A stretch of 64,000 nucleotides of DNA from Lachnospiraceae bacterium (GTDB lineage: Bacteria > Bacillota > Clostridia > Lachnospirales > Lachnospiraceae): NCBI GenBank assembly GCA_017527205.1, contig JAFXQK010000067.1, positions 91,271-155,270 of the forward strand. The letters run 5' to 3'. Position numbers and translations under genes: made by a program. Below, one piece after another: positions 17,529-26,227 of the stretch. The notes beneath the pieces are model-generated. The model saw nothing but the letters and a program-made list of their open reading frames with translations, was not told where the DNA came from and searched no databases. The first letter of the stretch is position 1; each line of letters begins with the position of its first letter.

Positions 17529-20336
17529 CTACTTTCGTTCCACAGGTATTTTCTTGCTTTCTTCATAGCTTTCCTTATCCGCAGCTTCAACAAGCCTTTC
17601 CCCTTCATCAGCTTCAACAAGCCTTTCCCCTTCATCAGCTTCAACAAGCCTTTTGCCTTCATTGGCTTCATCAAGGCCTTCCCCTCCAGTAGCTTCCCCG
17701 ACGTTTTCATCCGCGGCCGCTTCGTCAAGGTATTCTACGTCAGTAGCTTTCGCCATGTTTTCTTCTTCTATAACTTCAACAAAGCTTTCCCCTTCCAGGG
17801 CTTCCTCAGCATCCTCCTCAGAAGTCGGTTTCGCATTCTTCCTTTTCTTCCAGAGCCAAGGAATGCCAAAGAAAACTCCGGCAATGACGAGGCTGACAAG
17901 AGATCCAAGGATCCCCAAATGCTTTCCCGTCGGAACATAATTCAGCGCAATCTCATACTCTCCCGGCTCTAAATCCAGTGCCAAAAATGCATCGCCAAAG
18001 GTGGAAAGCTCCGTCTCCTTCCCGTTCACCATGGCCTTCCAGCCCTTCTCGACAGGGATGGTCAAAATCAGTCTTCCCGCCTCCGCAAGGCTCAGCTTTC
18101 CTGATACCTTCGTATTGTCGACAACGACGTCCGTCATATGCTGCTGCCGCAGGATGTCCAGCGCCTGCGTCATTAAATCCAAATTCAACTGATAGATATT
18201 AACACTAATCTTCGGCGAATCATCCTTGGAATCTCCGTTTGTCAGGGTAATCGTCTGGCCCTCCTTGAGGCTTCCAAGATACAGAATACATTCCTTTTTC
18301 AGGTCCTTAAAATTCTGCTCGTCAGGTGAACCGCCAGTCATCTTGATCTTTGAGGTTCCATAGTTCGTCACGCACCCATAATAGATGCCGTCCGTCTTCG
18401 GTGTAAATACGACGTCATCTCCGTCCTGCTCTGACTTCACCCTCTTTAGCATGATGCCTTCAATGCCAAGCTGGTTGACGATTTCATTCTGAATCGTAAT
18501 GCCCTTGTCCTTCATCTCCTCTGGGAGGTCAAAGCCCACGGGCGCCACATAGCCAAAGGGCAGCGTTTGAACGGCCTCATACAGATAGATTCCATTTTCC
18601 TCATCCACGAGGCGGAACAATTCATTCTCCCATTCCTCGGAATCTCCATAAAGGTATCCGACATTCAAAAGTGCGGAAGAAAACGCCGTTGCACCATCAT
18701 AGCCATAATATACCTTGCTGTGATGCATGCCGAATTTCGTATAGAAATCCATGACGTAGGAGTTCATGGTCGAGGAGAATACGGATGCGGAAGGAAAGCC
18801 CGCAAGCGTTGCGTCATTCTTTGTCTTTCTCGTAAACTTCTCAAATCTCGTAAAGCCATTCTGCCCCTTCGCATGTCTTTCGTACAGTGCGCGATAGTCC
18901 TCCAGGTGCTTTACGTAAGCCGCCCTGTCCGTGGTTCCAACGCTCGTATAGGCCATGTTGATTGCCGTCTCCGAAAGCACGGCGACAAACGCCACCGCCA
19001 TGACAACATAGCGAATCGTTCGGCTCTCCTTTTTCATGCCAAGGTACAGACAGATGGCATAAACGGTCACAAAGGCAAGGTTCAAAAGCCAGGTCCAGGT
19101 CTCGAAATCATCTACCTCAACGAATTTCTCAACGAACAGGAAAAAGAGAACCGTTCCGAGATAAACCTTGATCACGGCTTCCGCTTTGATTCCGTCCAGG
19201 TGCGTCAGGCAGTCATAGCATGCCACCAGGATCAGTAAAACGTAGAGGAAGGATTGCCTTGCAGGAAGGGAATCCGGATAGTTCATGCCATGCCAGATAA
19301 AATCCAGCATGTTTGTTGCAAAGCTCAGCAAAAAGATCCCAGCCATGGCCAAGAATCCAAATCTTCTTTTGGCGGAAATCTTTTCGTTCATCGCATAGAG
19401 CGGAATCATGAGAAAGACAAAGGAACCGCAGTAAATGTTAGGCCAATGCTCCAACGCGCGCTCCGTGGTGATTGCCATGCAATGTCTTGCCAGCACGTCC
19501 AGCACGGTAAAATAGGACTTCCACTCCGTTGGGAAATCCATGTCGCCAAAGTCCGTCTCCATCAGGGCAAAAACCTCGGGAACCAGAAAAACGGCGGCAA
19601 GACCGCCCGCGAGAAGGGACCCTGCGGCAAATTTCCAAACCATCGAAAAGCTGTGCTTTTCCATCACAAAAAGGTAAATAAAATAGATGACCAAGAACAT
19701 GCAAATCATGATGGAAATGTAGAAATTAGAGAAAATGCTAAGCCCGAGCGCCAGCACGTAAAGCCCCATCTTTCCCTGATGAACCAAGCGCTCCAGGCCC
19801 ATTAAAATCAGGGGAAACAGCACGACGCAGTCCATCCACATGACATTCCAGTTATAGGCCGCAACGAAGCCGCTCATGGCATAGAAGGTCGAGCAAAACA
19901 GTGCTGCCATGCTGGAAAACTGCTGACGGCCATCACGCGATTTTAGGTACAGGTAAGCGCAAAGTCCCGCCAGGCCGATTTTCACGACGACGGCATAGCT
20001 CATAAACTCGATCAGATACTTTTGGGGGAACAAAAAGGCAAGCCAATTGAAAGGGCTTGCGGTATAGTAAATAAACAGGGCGCGGAAGTTTGAGCCCATG
20101 CCGACGTTCCAGGAATAGTCAATGCCCTCTCCCGCCTTGATTTTATCCATAAATTCCTGAAAGAATGGCACGTATTGATGATACATGTCAGAAAACATGA
20201 AGCTTCGTTTTCCAAACGGGAAAATCCCGTTCCCGATAAAAATCGCCATCATCAGTACAAAGGGAGCAAAAAAAGCGAAAATCCACGCCATGCGTGTGAT
20301 GTCCCATTTCTTTTCTCGCGTCATTGTCTTGTCCAT
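17529..20336 (-). CDS. YfhO-family multi-spanning membrane protein
   Basis: This 935-residue protein has about a dozen transmembrane helices in its first ~470 residues. MFSDMYHQYVPFFQEF and DYSWNVGMGSNF follow the first helix and are typical of YfhO (GT-C-fold-like) proteins. A large extracytoplasmic region of ~350 residues follows, then a last helix (LGSLVSLVIAGVFFGIPWLW) and an acidic tail with 9-residue repeats LVEADEGER. YfhO-family proteins are thought to move sugars onto cell-envelope polymers such as lipoteichoic acid; the substrate here is unknown. It starts six bases after the lipase-like gene. Confidence 0.85.
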   Translation of the reverse strand: MDKTMTREKKWDITRMAWIFAFFAPFVLMMAIFIGNGIFPFGKRSFMFSDMYHQYVPFFQEFMDKIKAGEGIDYSWNVGMGSNFRALFIYYTASPFNWLAFLFPQKYLIEFMSYAVVVKIGLAGLCAYLYLKSRDGRQQFSSMAALFCSTFYAMSGFVAAYNWNVMWMDCVVLFPLILMGLERLVHQGKMGLYVLALGLSIFSNFYISIMICMFLVIYFIYLFVMEKHSFSMVWKFAAGSLLAGGLAAVFLVPEVFALMETDFGDMDFPTEWKSYFTVLDVLARHCMAITTERALEHWPNIYCGSFVFLMIPLYAMNEKISAKRRFGFLAMAGIFLLSFATNMLDFIWHGMNYPDSLPARQSFLYVLLILVACYDCLTHLDGIKAEAVIKVYLGTVLFFLFVEKFVEVDDFETWTWLLNLAFVTVYAICLYLGMKKESRTIRYVVMAVAFVAVLSETAINMAYTSVGTTDRAAYVKHLEDYRALYERHAKGQNGFTRFEKFTRKTKNDATLAGFPSASVFSSTMNSYVMDFYTKFGMHHSKVYYGYDGATAFSSALLNVGYLYGDSEEWENELFRLVDEENGIYLYEAVQTLPFGYVAPVGFDLPEEMKDKGITIQNEIVNQLGIEGIMLKRVKSEQDGDDVVFTPKTDGIYYGCVTNYGTSKIKMTGGSPDEQNFKDLKKECILYLGSLKEGQTITLTNGDSKDDSPKISVNIYQLNLDLMTQALDILRQQHMTDVVVDNTKVSGKLSLAEAGRLILTIPVEKGWKAMVNGKETELSTFGDAFLALDLEPGEYEIALNYVPTGKHLGILGSLVSLVIAGVFFGIPWLWKKRKNAKPTSEEDAEEALEGESFVEVIEEENMAKATDVEYLDEAAADENVGEATGGEGLDEANEGKRLVEADEGERLVEADEGERLVEAADKESYEESKKIPVERK

Positions 20337-20342
20337 CTCAAA

Positions 20343-21482
20343 TTACTCCTTACTCTTTCGACCCACTTCTATTTTTTTCATTCTTTGGTCGATTTCCTTG
20401 AGGGCCTTGCGCCCTGCGGTCTCAAAGAGGCCCTTTAGCATTTCCGACATGCCCTTTTTTGTATCCTCGTCCAGCTCCTTAATGGCAGAGATCATGCCCA
20501 AAACGCTTTTTTTCTTATCTTCTTCCATCTGGATCAGGTCCTCTGCCTGAGAGCCCTCCAGGACGGAAAACAGGACGTCAATAAACATCCGAATTTGTTC
20601 TTCACTCAGGGAGTAAATCCAGTCATTGACGGCCGTATCCATAAACATCTGACCATGCCGTATTTCCTTTGCCGTGGCAAACTGATTTTCCTTTACGATC
20701 CAAGAATAGGGATCATGCTGAAAAAGGCCCAGGTTCTTGCTCTCAATGACGCGGTAGGAGGCTTCCCTTTCAAACAGCATGCCTACGAACGAAGAACGCG
20801 GAAGGAGCTTTACGATCCTGTCCTCAATCCCATCGTAGTCACTCTCCTTTTGAACCTCCGGTCGGAAGCCTGGACCATCCATATTATAAATCGTCCTGAT
20901 GCGCCGTTGCAACATCTTCGTGCTGTTCATTCCCGCAAAAATGGCGAGGTTACCGCCCTTGGAATGTCCTCCCATCATAAAAGCGCCCGGGAAGCGCCGC
21001 GTTACGTCGCTGACATACTTTCGCGCACAGTGCTGCGCCGGAATCGGGCGCAAAAATGCCATGTTACAGTCTTCCTTCCAGGCCACCAGACTCTCATCCG
21101 TTCCACGGAATGCCAGGAATGGCATTTCCTGCTCCAAGAACAGGGTGATGGCGGAAAACTGCGTCTCCCAGCTTTTTTCGATCAGGTTGACATAGTAGTT
21201 CAGCCCCATGCCGCCAAACCGCACGCTCGCCACCATGCCCTCAAACAGTTCCCTGTTTACCTTCTCATATCGTTCGTCAGAAAACAGCTTTTCCTTCTCC
21301 GGGTGACCTGCAAGCTCCCGTAACACAACAGCTGGCGCGGATTCATCCACGCCAGGCACCAGTCCATCAAATTTCAAATAAGAAAACTGGCAGAGGATCA
21401 GGGCATCCACCTCATTAAACGGAAGCTCCTGAAAGGATTTGTCCCCCTGCTTTTTCAGATAAGTCAAGATCGTACCAGTCAC
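20343..21482 (-). CDS. Lipase-like alpha/beta hydrolase (DUF2974/Mbeg1-like)
   Basis: This 379-residue protein matches the DUF2974 type of class 3 lipase-like protein. ELPFNEVDALILCQFSYLKFD near the N terminus is its usual opening. FLAFRGTDESLVAWKED is the oxyanion/GTD region and MGGHSKGGNLA carries the nucleophile Ser. YNMDGPGF supplies the likely acid. There is no signal peptide, so it is probably cytoplasmic or membrane-associated. The substrate is unknown. The last ~100 residues are helical and charged. It sits 36 bp after citrate synthase and six bases before the YfhO-like gene, in one leftward unit. Confidence 0.82.
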   Translation of the reverse strand: MTGTILTYLKKQGDKSFQELPFNEVDALILCQFSYLKFDGLVPGVDESAPAVVLRELAGHPEKEKLFSDERYEKVNRELFEGMVASVRFGGMGLNYYVNLIEKSWETQFSAITLFLEQEMPFLAFRGTDESLVAWKEDCNMAFLRPIPAQHCARKYVSDVTRRFPGAFMMGGHSKGGNLAIFAGMNSTKMLQRRIRTIYNMDGPGFRPEVQKESDYDGIEDRIVKLLPRSSFVGMLFEREASYRVIESKNLGLFQHDPYSWIVKENQFATAKEIRHGQMFMDTAVNDWIYSLSEEQIRMFIDVLFSVLEGSQAEDLIQMEEDKKKSVLGMISAIKELDEDTKKGMSEMLKGLFETAGRKALKEIDQRMKKIEVGRKSKE

Positions 21483-21518
21483 GTCTTATCACGTTCTCCC
21501 ATTTCGTATTTCCTACGC

Positions 21519-22865
21519 TTAACGCTCCTCCATGGGAACGTATTCTCTCTCCTTCATCACGCTCAGGTAGGCCGGGCGGATGATTTTATCCATGTTGATG
21601 AGCTCCTCGATTCTGTGTGCGCTCCAGCCGACAATTCTGGCAATGGCAAAGATCGGGGTATACATCTCCAGAGGGATCTCAAGCATACTGTAAACAAATC
21701 CGCTGTAAAAGTCAACGTTTGCGCTGACTCCTTTATAAATTCTGGCCTTCTGGGCAATCACCTCGGGAGCCAGGCGTTCAATCATGGAATAGAGGGCAAA
21801 GTCCTTCTCCCTGCCCTTCGCCTCCGCCAGCTGCTCCACAAAGCCCTTAAATACCTTCGCGCGCGGATCAGACAGGGAGTAGACTGCATGACCCATGCCA
21901 TAAATCAGGCCCTTCTTGTCGAAGGCCTCCTTGTTCAGGATTTTCCGCAGGTACTCGCGTACCTCATCCTCATCCGTCCAGTCAGAGACGTGCTTTTCAA
22001 TGTCGCGCATCATCTCTACGACCTTAATGTTAGCGCCGCCATGCTTCGGTCCCTTTAAGGAGGACAGCGCGGCTGCCACGACGGAATAGGTATCAGACCC
22101 GGAGGAGGTTACGACACGCGTCGTAAAGGTCGAGTTGTTGCCGCCGCCGTGCTCCATGTGAAGCACGAGTGCGATGTCAAGTACCGTTGCCTCCAGCTTT
22201 GTATACTTCTTGTCAGGACGCAGCATCATCAGCAGATTCTCCGCCGTGGAAAGCTTTTTCTGCGGGCGGTGTATGTACATGCTGTCGTCGTTGGAATAAT
22301 GATTATAGGCATGATAGCCATAGACTGCAAGCATGGGGAAAATACTGATGAGCTCTAAGCTCTGGCGAAGCACGTTCTCCACGCTGTTGTCACTGCAATT
22401 CTTATCATAGGAGGCCAGCGTCAGGACGCTCCTCGTCAGGGAATTCATGATGTCCCCGGAGGGTGCCTTCATAATGACGTCCCTTGTAAAGTTTCTCGGC
22501 AAGGTCCTTCCTGATGCAAGAATGTCGCAGAATTCCGCAAGCTCCTCATCGTTCGGCAGCCTTCCCAGCAAAAGTAAATAAGCGATTTCTTCAAAGCCGT
22601 ACCGCTTTCCCTTAAAGCCATTCACCAGCTCAATGCAATCATATCCACGATACCAAAGCTTTCCGTCGCAGGGCGTTTTCACGCCGTCAACCATCTGAAA
22701 CGCTTCGATGCGGGAAATGTTCGTCAGTCCAGACAGGACACCGTTTCCATTCTTATCGCGAAGGCCTCTCTTGACACCATACTCATCAAAGAGCGCAATG
22801 TCAATGTCATCCTCCTGATAGCAGATCTTGGAATACTCCGATAAATACTCTTCGTTTTTCTTCAT
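21519..22865 (-). CDS. gltA: Citrate synthase
   Basis: This protein of about 448 residues condenses oxaloacetate and acetyl-CoA. ISRIEAFQMVDG and LWYRGYDCIELV open the fold. The active-site histidines are in LHMEHGGGNNSTF and KGPKHGGANIKV, with GMGHAVY and the catalytic Asp in NVDFYSG. A 2-methylcitrate synthase role cannot be ruled out from sequence. Two starts are possible: ATG at 22865, spaced nine bases from GAGGGGG, and ATG six bases earlier at 22871; I prefer the first for its spacing. No aconitase or isocitrate dehydrogenase is nearby, as expected where an incomplete TCA branch serves glutamate synthesis. Downstream are the lipase-like and YfhO-like genes. Confidence 0.93.
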   Translation of the reverse strand: MKKNEEYLSEYSKICYQEDDIDIALFDEYGVKRGLRDKNGNGVLSGLTNISRIEAFQMVDGVKTPCDGKLWYRGYDCIELVNGFKGKRYGFEEIAYLLLLGRLPNDEELAEFCDILASGRTLPRNFTRDVIMKAPSGDIMNSLTRSVLTLASYDKNCSDNSVENVLRQSLELISIFPMLAVYGYHAYNHYSNDDSMYIHRPQKKLSTAENLLMMLRPDKKYTKLEATVLDIALVLHMEHGGGNNSTFTTRVVTSSGSDTYSVVAAALSSLKGPKHGGANIKVVEMMRDIEKHVSDWTDEDEVREYLRKILNKEAFDKKGLIYGMGHAVYSLSDPRAKVFKGFVEQLAEAKGREKDFALYSMIERLAPEVIAQKARIYKGVSANVDFYSGFVYSMLEIPLEMYTPIFAIARIVGWSAHRIEELINMDKIIRPAYLSVMKEREYVPMEER

Positions 22866-22969
22866 GGGCATCGTCCCCCTCTTTCTTTTAGCATGCCTTC
22901 TTTTTCTCTTACCCTTCTAGAGTACCTTGCAAACGGCGTCCGTGTCAATGAAATTTCTATTAAAAATTT

Positions 22970-23007
22970 CGAAAGACTCCCTGAGCGTTTCGCTCGGGAG
23001 TCTTTCG
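22970..23007 (-). terminator. Intrinsic terminator of the hydrolase gene
   Basis: A long stem GAAAGACTCCC / GGGAGTCTTTC with an inner GAGCG/CGCTC pair is followed on the minus strand by AAATTTTTAA. It closes the long apt-rel-hemZ unit before gltA. Confidence 0.85.
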
Positions 23008-23019
23008 GAGTTTCTAAAT

Positions 23020-24003
23020 TTATGATTCCTTTGTGCTTTGAATGATCTTTTTGATAAAGCCTTCGATGTAGTTGCAATATTCTTTATCCTTTGCAACGTT
23101 CATGAAGTCGTTTCCTTGGATAACGTAATGATCTGAGGAATCTCTGATCCAAAACTCTGCATTGCTGGAGAGCTTTTGCAGGATGTAGGTATTCTCAATG
23201 GAAATCTCCTCATCACGCAAGGCGGAAATCACTAAAATCGGCTTCTTTCCTGCCTTTTGGATGGATTCCACGGGCGTCAGGTGATCCGCCTTTTCCTTTC
23301 CGTAAATCCAGCGCAGTGACTGATGGGTGAAAGGGCGCTGCGCCGCGCGCAGGAAGGATGGAATATGGTACTCCTTTAAGATCAAATCCAGCTGGTCATC
23401 CGGAGAGGCAAACGGTGACATGGCAATGCACCCGCTGACCTCAGGGATCTCGGCCACGGCATTGATCGCTATCGTTCCGCCCAGGGAAACGCCATGTACG
23501 ACAATGGGAAGGCCCTTATACTGTTCTACGCCCTGGATGTATTTCACCAGCGCCCTGACGTCCTCAACCTCCGTATATCCCAGGCCAAGCTTTCTGCCGC
23601 TGCTCTCACCGTGTGCACGTACCTCCAGGAGGAAGCTTGCGTAATTCAAATCCTTCATCACGGCCGCATGTCCGTAAAAATAGGTAACGGACGGCTCCTT
23701 CATGGCAGCCAGATAGATCACGACACATTTGGGATTCGTCGCTTCAACCTCAGAGCACCAAAGTGACTCGCCATCCTCCGTCTGGATCGTATGCTGAATG
23801 CTGGTCAATTTGAAATCGCTGGACGTATATACGGCCTGCAGGGGATGCAGGTCCACGTCTCTGACCTTCAGATATTTTACGTGACGATACACGTAAATCA
23901 TCGTCAGAAACGTAGGAATCATAAGAATAAACAGAAGAATCAGGATCCAAAGGATAATCCTCTTTTTTCTCCAACTATAATCCGTGATAACACCTTTTTT
24001 CAA
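23020..24003 (-). CDS. Membrane-anchored alpha/beta hydrolase
   Basis: This 327-residue protein begins with a short basic cytoplasmic end and one transmembrane helix (ILWILILLFILMIPTFL), with the hydrolase domain outside the membrane. Motifs are VVHGVSLGG with the nucleophile Ser (GxSxG), the acid probably in VISALRDEEI, and His in SSDHYV. LEVRAHGESSG is the usual loop before the nucleophile strand. It belongs to the 'YqkD/Bem46-like' serine aminopeptidase group; the substrate is unknown. It begins 32 bp after hemZ and is followed by a strong terminator, making it the last gene of the unit. Confidence 0.85.
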   Translation of the reverse strand: MKKGVITDYSWRKKRIILWILILLFILMIPTFLTMIYVYRHVKYLKVRDVDLHPLQAVYTSSDFKLTSIQHTIQTEDGESLWCSEVEATNPKCVVIYLAAMKEPSVTYFYGHAAVMKDLNYASFLLEVRAHGESSGRKLGLGYTEVEDVRALVKYIQGVEQYKGLPIVVHGVSLGGTIAINAVAEIPEVSGCIAMSPFASPDDQLDLILKEYHIPSFLRAAQRPFTHQSLRWIYGKEKADHLTPVESIQKAGKKPILVISALRDEEISIENTYILQKLSSNAEFWIRDSSDHYVIQGNDFMNVAKDKEYCNYIEGFIKKIIQSTKES

Positions 24004-24035
24004 GTATCCTTACCTCCTAATGTATCGGGCGCTAT

Positions 24036-25562
24036 TTATGCACCCTCACACATCAACGTACGCTTTCGCTCAATCATTTCGTCGATCTTTTCCAGATACA
24101 GGGAAACGTCCTTGATGCTGTCGCTCCGTTCAATCCTGCCGTCCGGCCACACTCTCTTGCTGATGCAGCCCGCTCCAAGAGCAATGATGGTTTGCACCTC
24201 TTCCATGATTAAAATATTATAGAGTCCGTATTTTCCGGGACGCGCATAACCGACGTTCTCAAAATTTCCGGACATGTTCTTCTGTCTGTAGAGATAATAG
24301 GGCTTCATGCCCAGCCGCTTTGCACCTTCCGATGCGATCTGCATGGTCTCGTCCGTATTGCTCAGGGTCTGGATCCCATACTCCTGAATCCAGTTCGCAA
24401 GCTTCGAAGCCCGCTTGATTGCCAGGGAATGCACCGTAAGGCTGTCAGGATTTAGCCGGACGACGGCATCAATCGTATGCCGAACGTCCTCCGCCGTCTC
24501 ACCGGGAAGTCCTAAGATCAGGTCCATGTTGATGTTGTCAAACCCTTCCTCACGGGCCATCCGGTATGCTTCGAGCACCTGTGCGACGCTTGCCTTCCTA
24601 CCGATGATGTCCAGGGTTTCCTGCTTCATGGTCTGCGGATTCACGGAAATGCGGCTCACCCCATATTTTTTCAATACCTTCAGCTTGTCCCGCGTAATGC
24701 TGTCCGCGCGTCCGGCTTCGACCGTAAACTCCTTGACCTGCGAAAAGTCAAAATATTTCTTCAAATGGAACAAGAGCTTTTCTAACTGCTCCGGCTCCAA
24801 GGTCGTCGGCGTACCGCCGCCAATATAAATCGTATCCAAAATTTTGTCCTGATACGTCTTTGATACAAACTCCATCTCCCGGATCAGGCAATCCAGATAG
24901 GCGTCCACCTTTTTCCGATACGCAGCGATGGGAAAGGAGGTAAAGGAACAGTAAAGACAAGTCGTGGGACAGAACGGAATCCCAACGTACAGGCTGTATC
25001 CGCCCTGATAATGAATCTGCGACAAAAGCTCCCTCTCGCGCTGCGCCACGTCAATGCTAAGCAGCGCTTTTTCTTCGCTTACAAAATACTTTTTTTGAAG
25101 ATATTCGTGAATTTCCTCAGCCGTCTTCCCTTCCTCCAACAGTCCGTAGGCTATCTTTGTCGGCCTGATTCCCGTCAGATTTCCCCAGGGAAGACTTTTT
25201 CCTGCGTGATGCTCTAAGGTCTTATACAAAAAGGTTTTGAAGCCTGCCTTATATTGGTCATAGCCATCCGTCAGCGTCCCTGCAAGGCTCTGCCATTCAT
25301 ACTCTGCCCCAAAGCGCTCCGGAGTACTACCCTCGACCCTCATGGTCATCACGGCGCCCGTCTCTGTTAGCTCGATCATGATCTCCTCGAGGCTGACCTC
25401 TTTGCCAAGCGCCTTGACCTCTTCAAATTCCTCCCGCAGGCTTACGCTCTCCGGCGTCAGCACCTTGACCTGCCTGTCGGGATAAAACGCCTTGACAATG
25501 GAATTGACGTCATATTCAAAGCTGGGATGATTGATGTTTACAAACAAATATTTCTTATACAC
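24036..25562 (-). CDS. hemZ: HemZ-type radical SAM coproporphyrinogen dehydrogenase-like protein
   Basis: The radical SAM core carries C198-x3-C202-x2-C205 in FCPTTCLYCSF, then YIGGGTPTTL and VEAGRADSIT. The first ~165 residues (strand-rich, ending GNLTGIRPTKIAYGLL) are specific to HemZ. HemZ is linked to oxygen-independent haem synthesis, but related proteins such as HemW are haem chaperones, so the reaction is not certain. The frame is open to 25631. I chose GTG at 25562 because its first codons overlap the MBL stop (GTGTATAA), AAGGAG lies upstream, and the resulting N terminus KKYLFVNINHPSF fits the family. An ATG at 25586 is possible. Confidence 0.85.
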   Translation of the reverse strand: MYKKYLFVNINHPSFEYDVNSIVKAFYPDRQVKVLTPESVSLREEFEEVKALGKEVSLEEIMIELTETGAVMTMRVEGSTPERFGAEYEWQSLAGTLTDGYDQYKAGFKTFLYKTLEHHAGKSLPWGNLTGIRPTKIAYGLLEEGKTAEEIHEYLQKKYFVSEEKALLSIDVAQRERELLSQIHYQGGYSLYVGIPFCPTTCLYCSFTSFPIAAYRKKVDAYLDCLIREMEFVSKTYQDKILDTIYIGGGTPTTLEPEQLEKLLFHLKKYFDFSQVKEFTVEAGRADSITRDKLKVLKKYGVSRISVNPQTMKQETLDIIGRKASVAQVLEAYRMAREEGFDNINMDLILGLPGETAEDVRHTIDAVVRLNPDSLTVHSLAIKRASKLANWIQEYGIQTLSNTDETMQIASEGAKRLGMKPYYLYRQKNMSGNFENVGYARPGKYGLYNILIMEEVQTIIALGAGCISKRVWPDGRIERSDSIKDVSLYLEKIDEMIERKRTLMCEGA

Positions 25563-26217
25563 AGAATGGATTGTTCTCCTTTTCATATCCGATGGTGGTC
25601 GTACCGCCATGTCCCGGATAAACCTTGACATCCTCGGGCAGACAGAACAGCTTTTCGCGAATGGAACGCACGAGACTGCTCATGCTTCCCGTCGGGAAAT
25701 CCGTGCGTCCGACGCTTTCCTGAAACAGCGTGTCCCCGCTAATCAGGAATCCTGCCTCCTTGACATAAAAACAACAGCTTCCGCCCGTATGTCCCGGAGT
25801 GGCAATCACCTGAAAGGTAATGCCGGCAATGGTCAGCTCCTGACCGTCCATTACATACTCGTCTGCCTCCGCCGTGCAGGCCCGTCCCGCCATTTCAGAG
25901 ACGTTCATCTCGGCATTCCCAAGGAGCTCTCTCTCCTCACGTAACGCGTAGACCTTGATGGGCTCCAGGCCCTTCTCCGTCCGCTCCCTGTTGACTGCTC
26001 CCTTCAAGGCTGCAAGTCCCCAGATATGATCAAAATGTCCGTGGGTCAGCAAAATGCCCTCCACCTTCAGGTCATTTTTGAAAAGGCTGGCGTAGATGGT
26101 CGTTCCCTGATCCGCGGGGTCTACCACAATTGCCTTATTTTCGCCTTCCCGATAGATAAAATAGGTATTTGTGGCGCAGCTTCCCAGCACCATCCTACCG
26201 ATCTTAATTTCACCCAT
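25555..26217 (-). CDS. MBL-fold metallohydrolase (glyoxalase II-like)
   Basis: This 220-residue protein has the metallo-beta-lactamase metal signature LLTHGHFDHIWG, then ATPGHTGGS, ISGDTLF and YPGHGGTTT. Length and motif spacing fit the stand-alone hydroxyacylglutathione hydrolase-like group (YcbL/GloB-like), which hydrolyse thioesters or related metabolites. Glutathione is usually absent in Clostridia, so another thiol ester is likelier. It begins ten bases after rel and overlaps hemZ, showing tight translational coupling in the apt-rel-MBL-hemZ unit. Confidence 0.9.
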   Translation of the reverse strand: MGEIKIGRMVLGSCATNTYFIYREGENKAIVVDPADQGTTIYASLFKNDLKVEGILLTHGHFDHIWGLAALKGAVNRERTEKGLEPIKVYALREERELLGNAEMNVSEMAGRACTAEADEYVMDGQELTIAGITFQVIATPGHTGGSCCFYVKEAGFLISGDTLFQESVGRTDFPTGSMSSLVRSIREKLFCLPEDVKVYPGHGGTTTIGYEKENNPFCV

Positions 26218-26227
26218 ATTGCTTTCC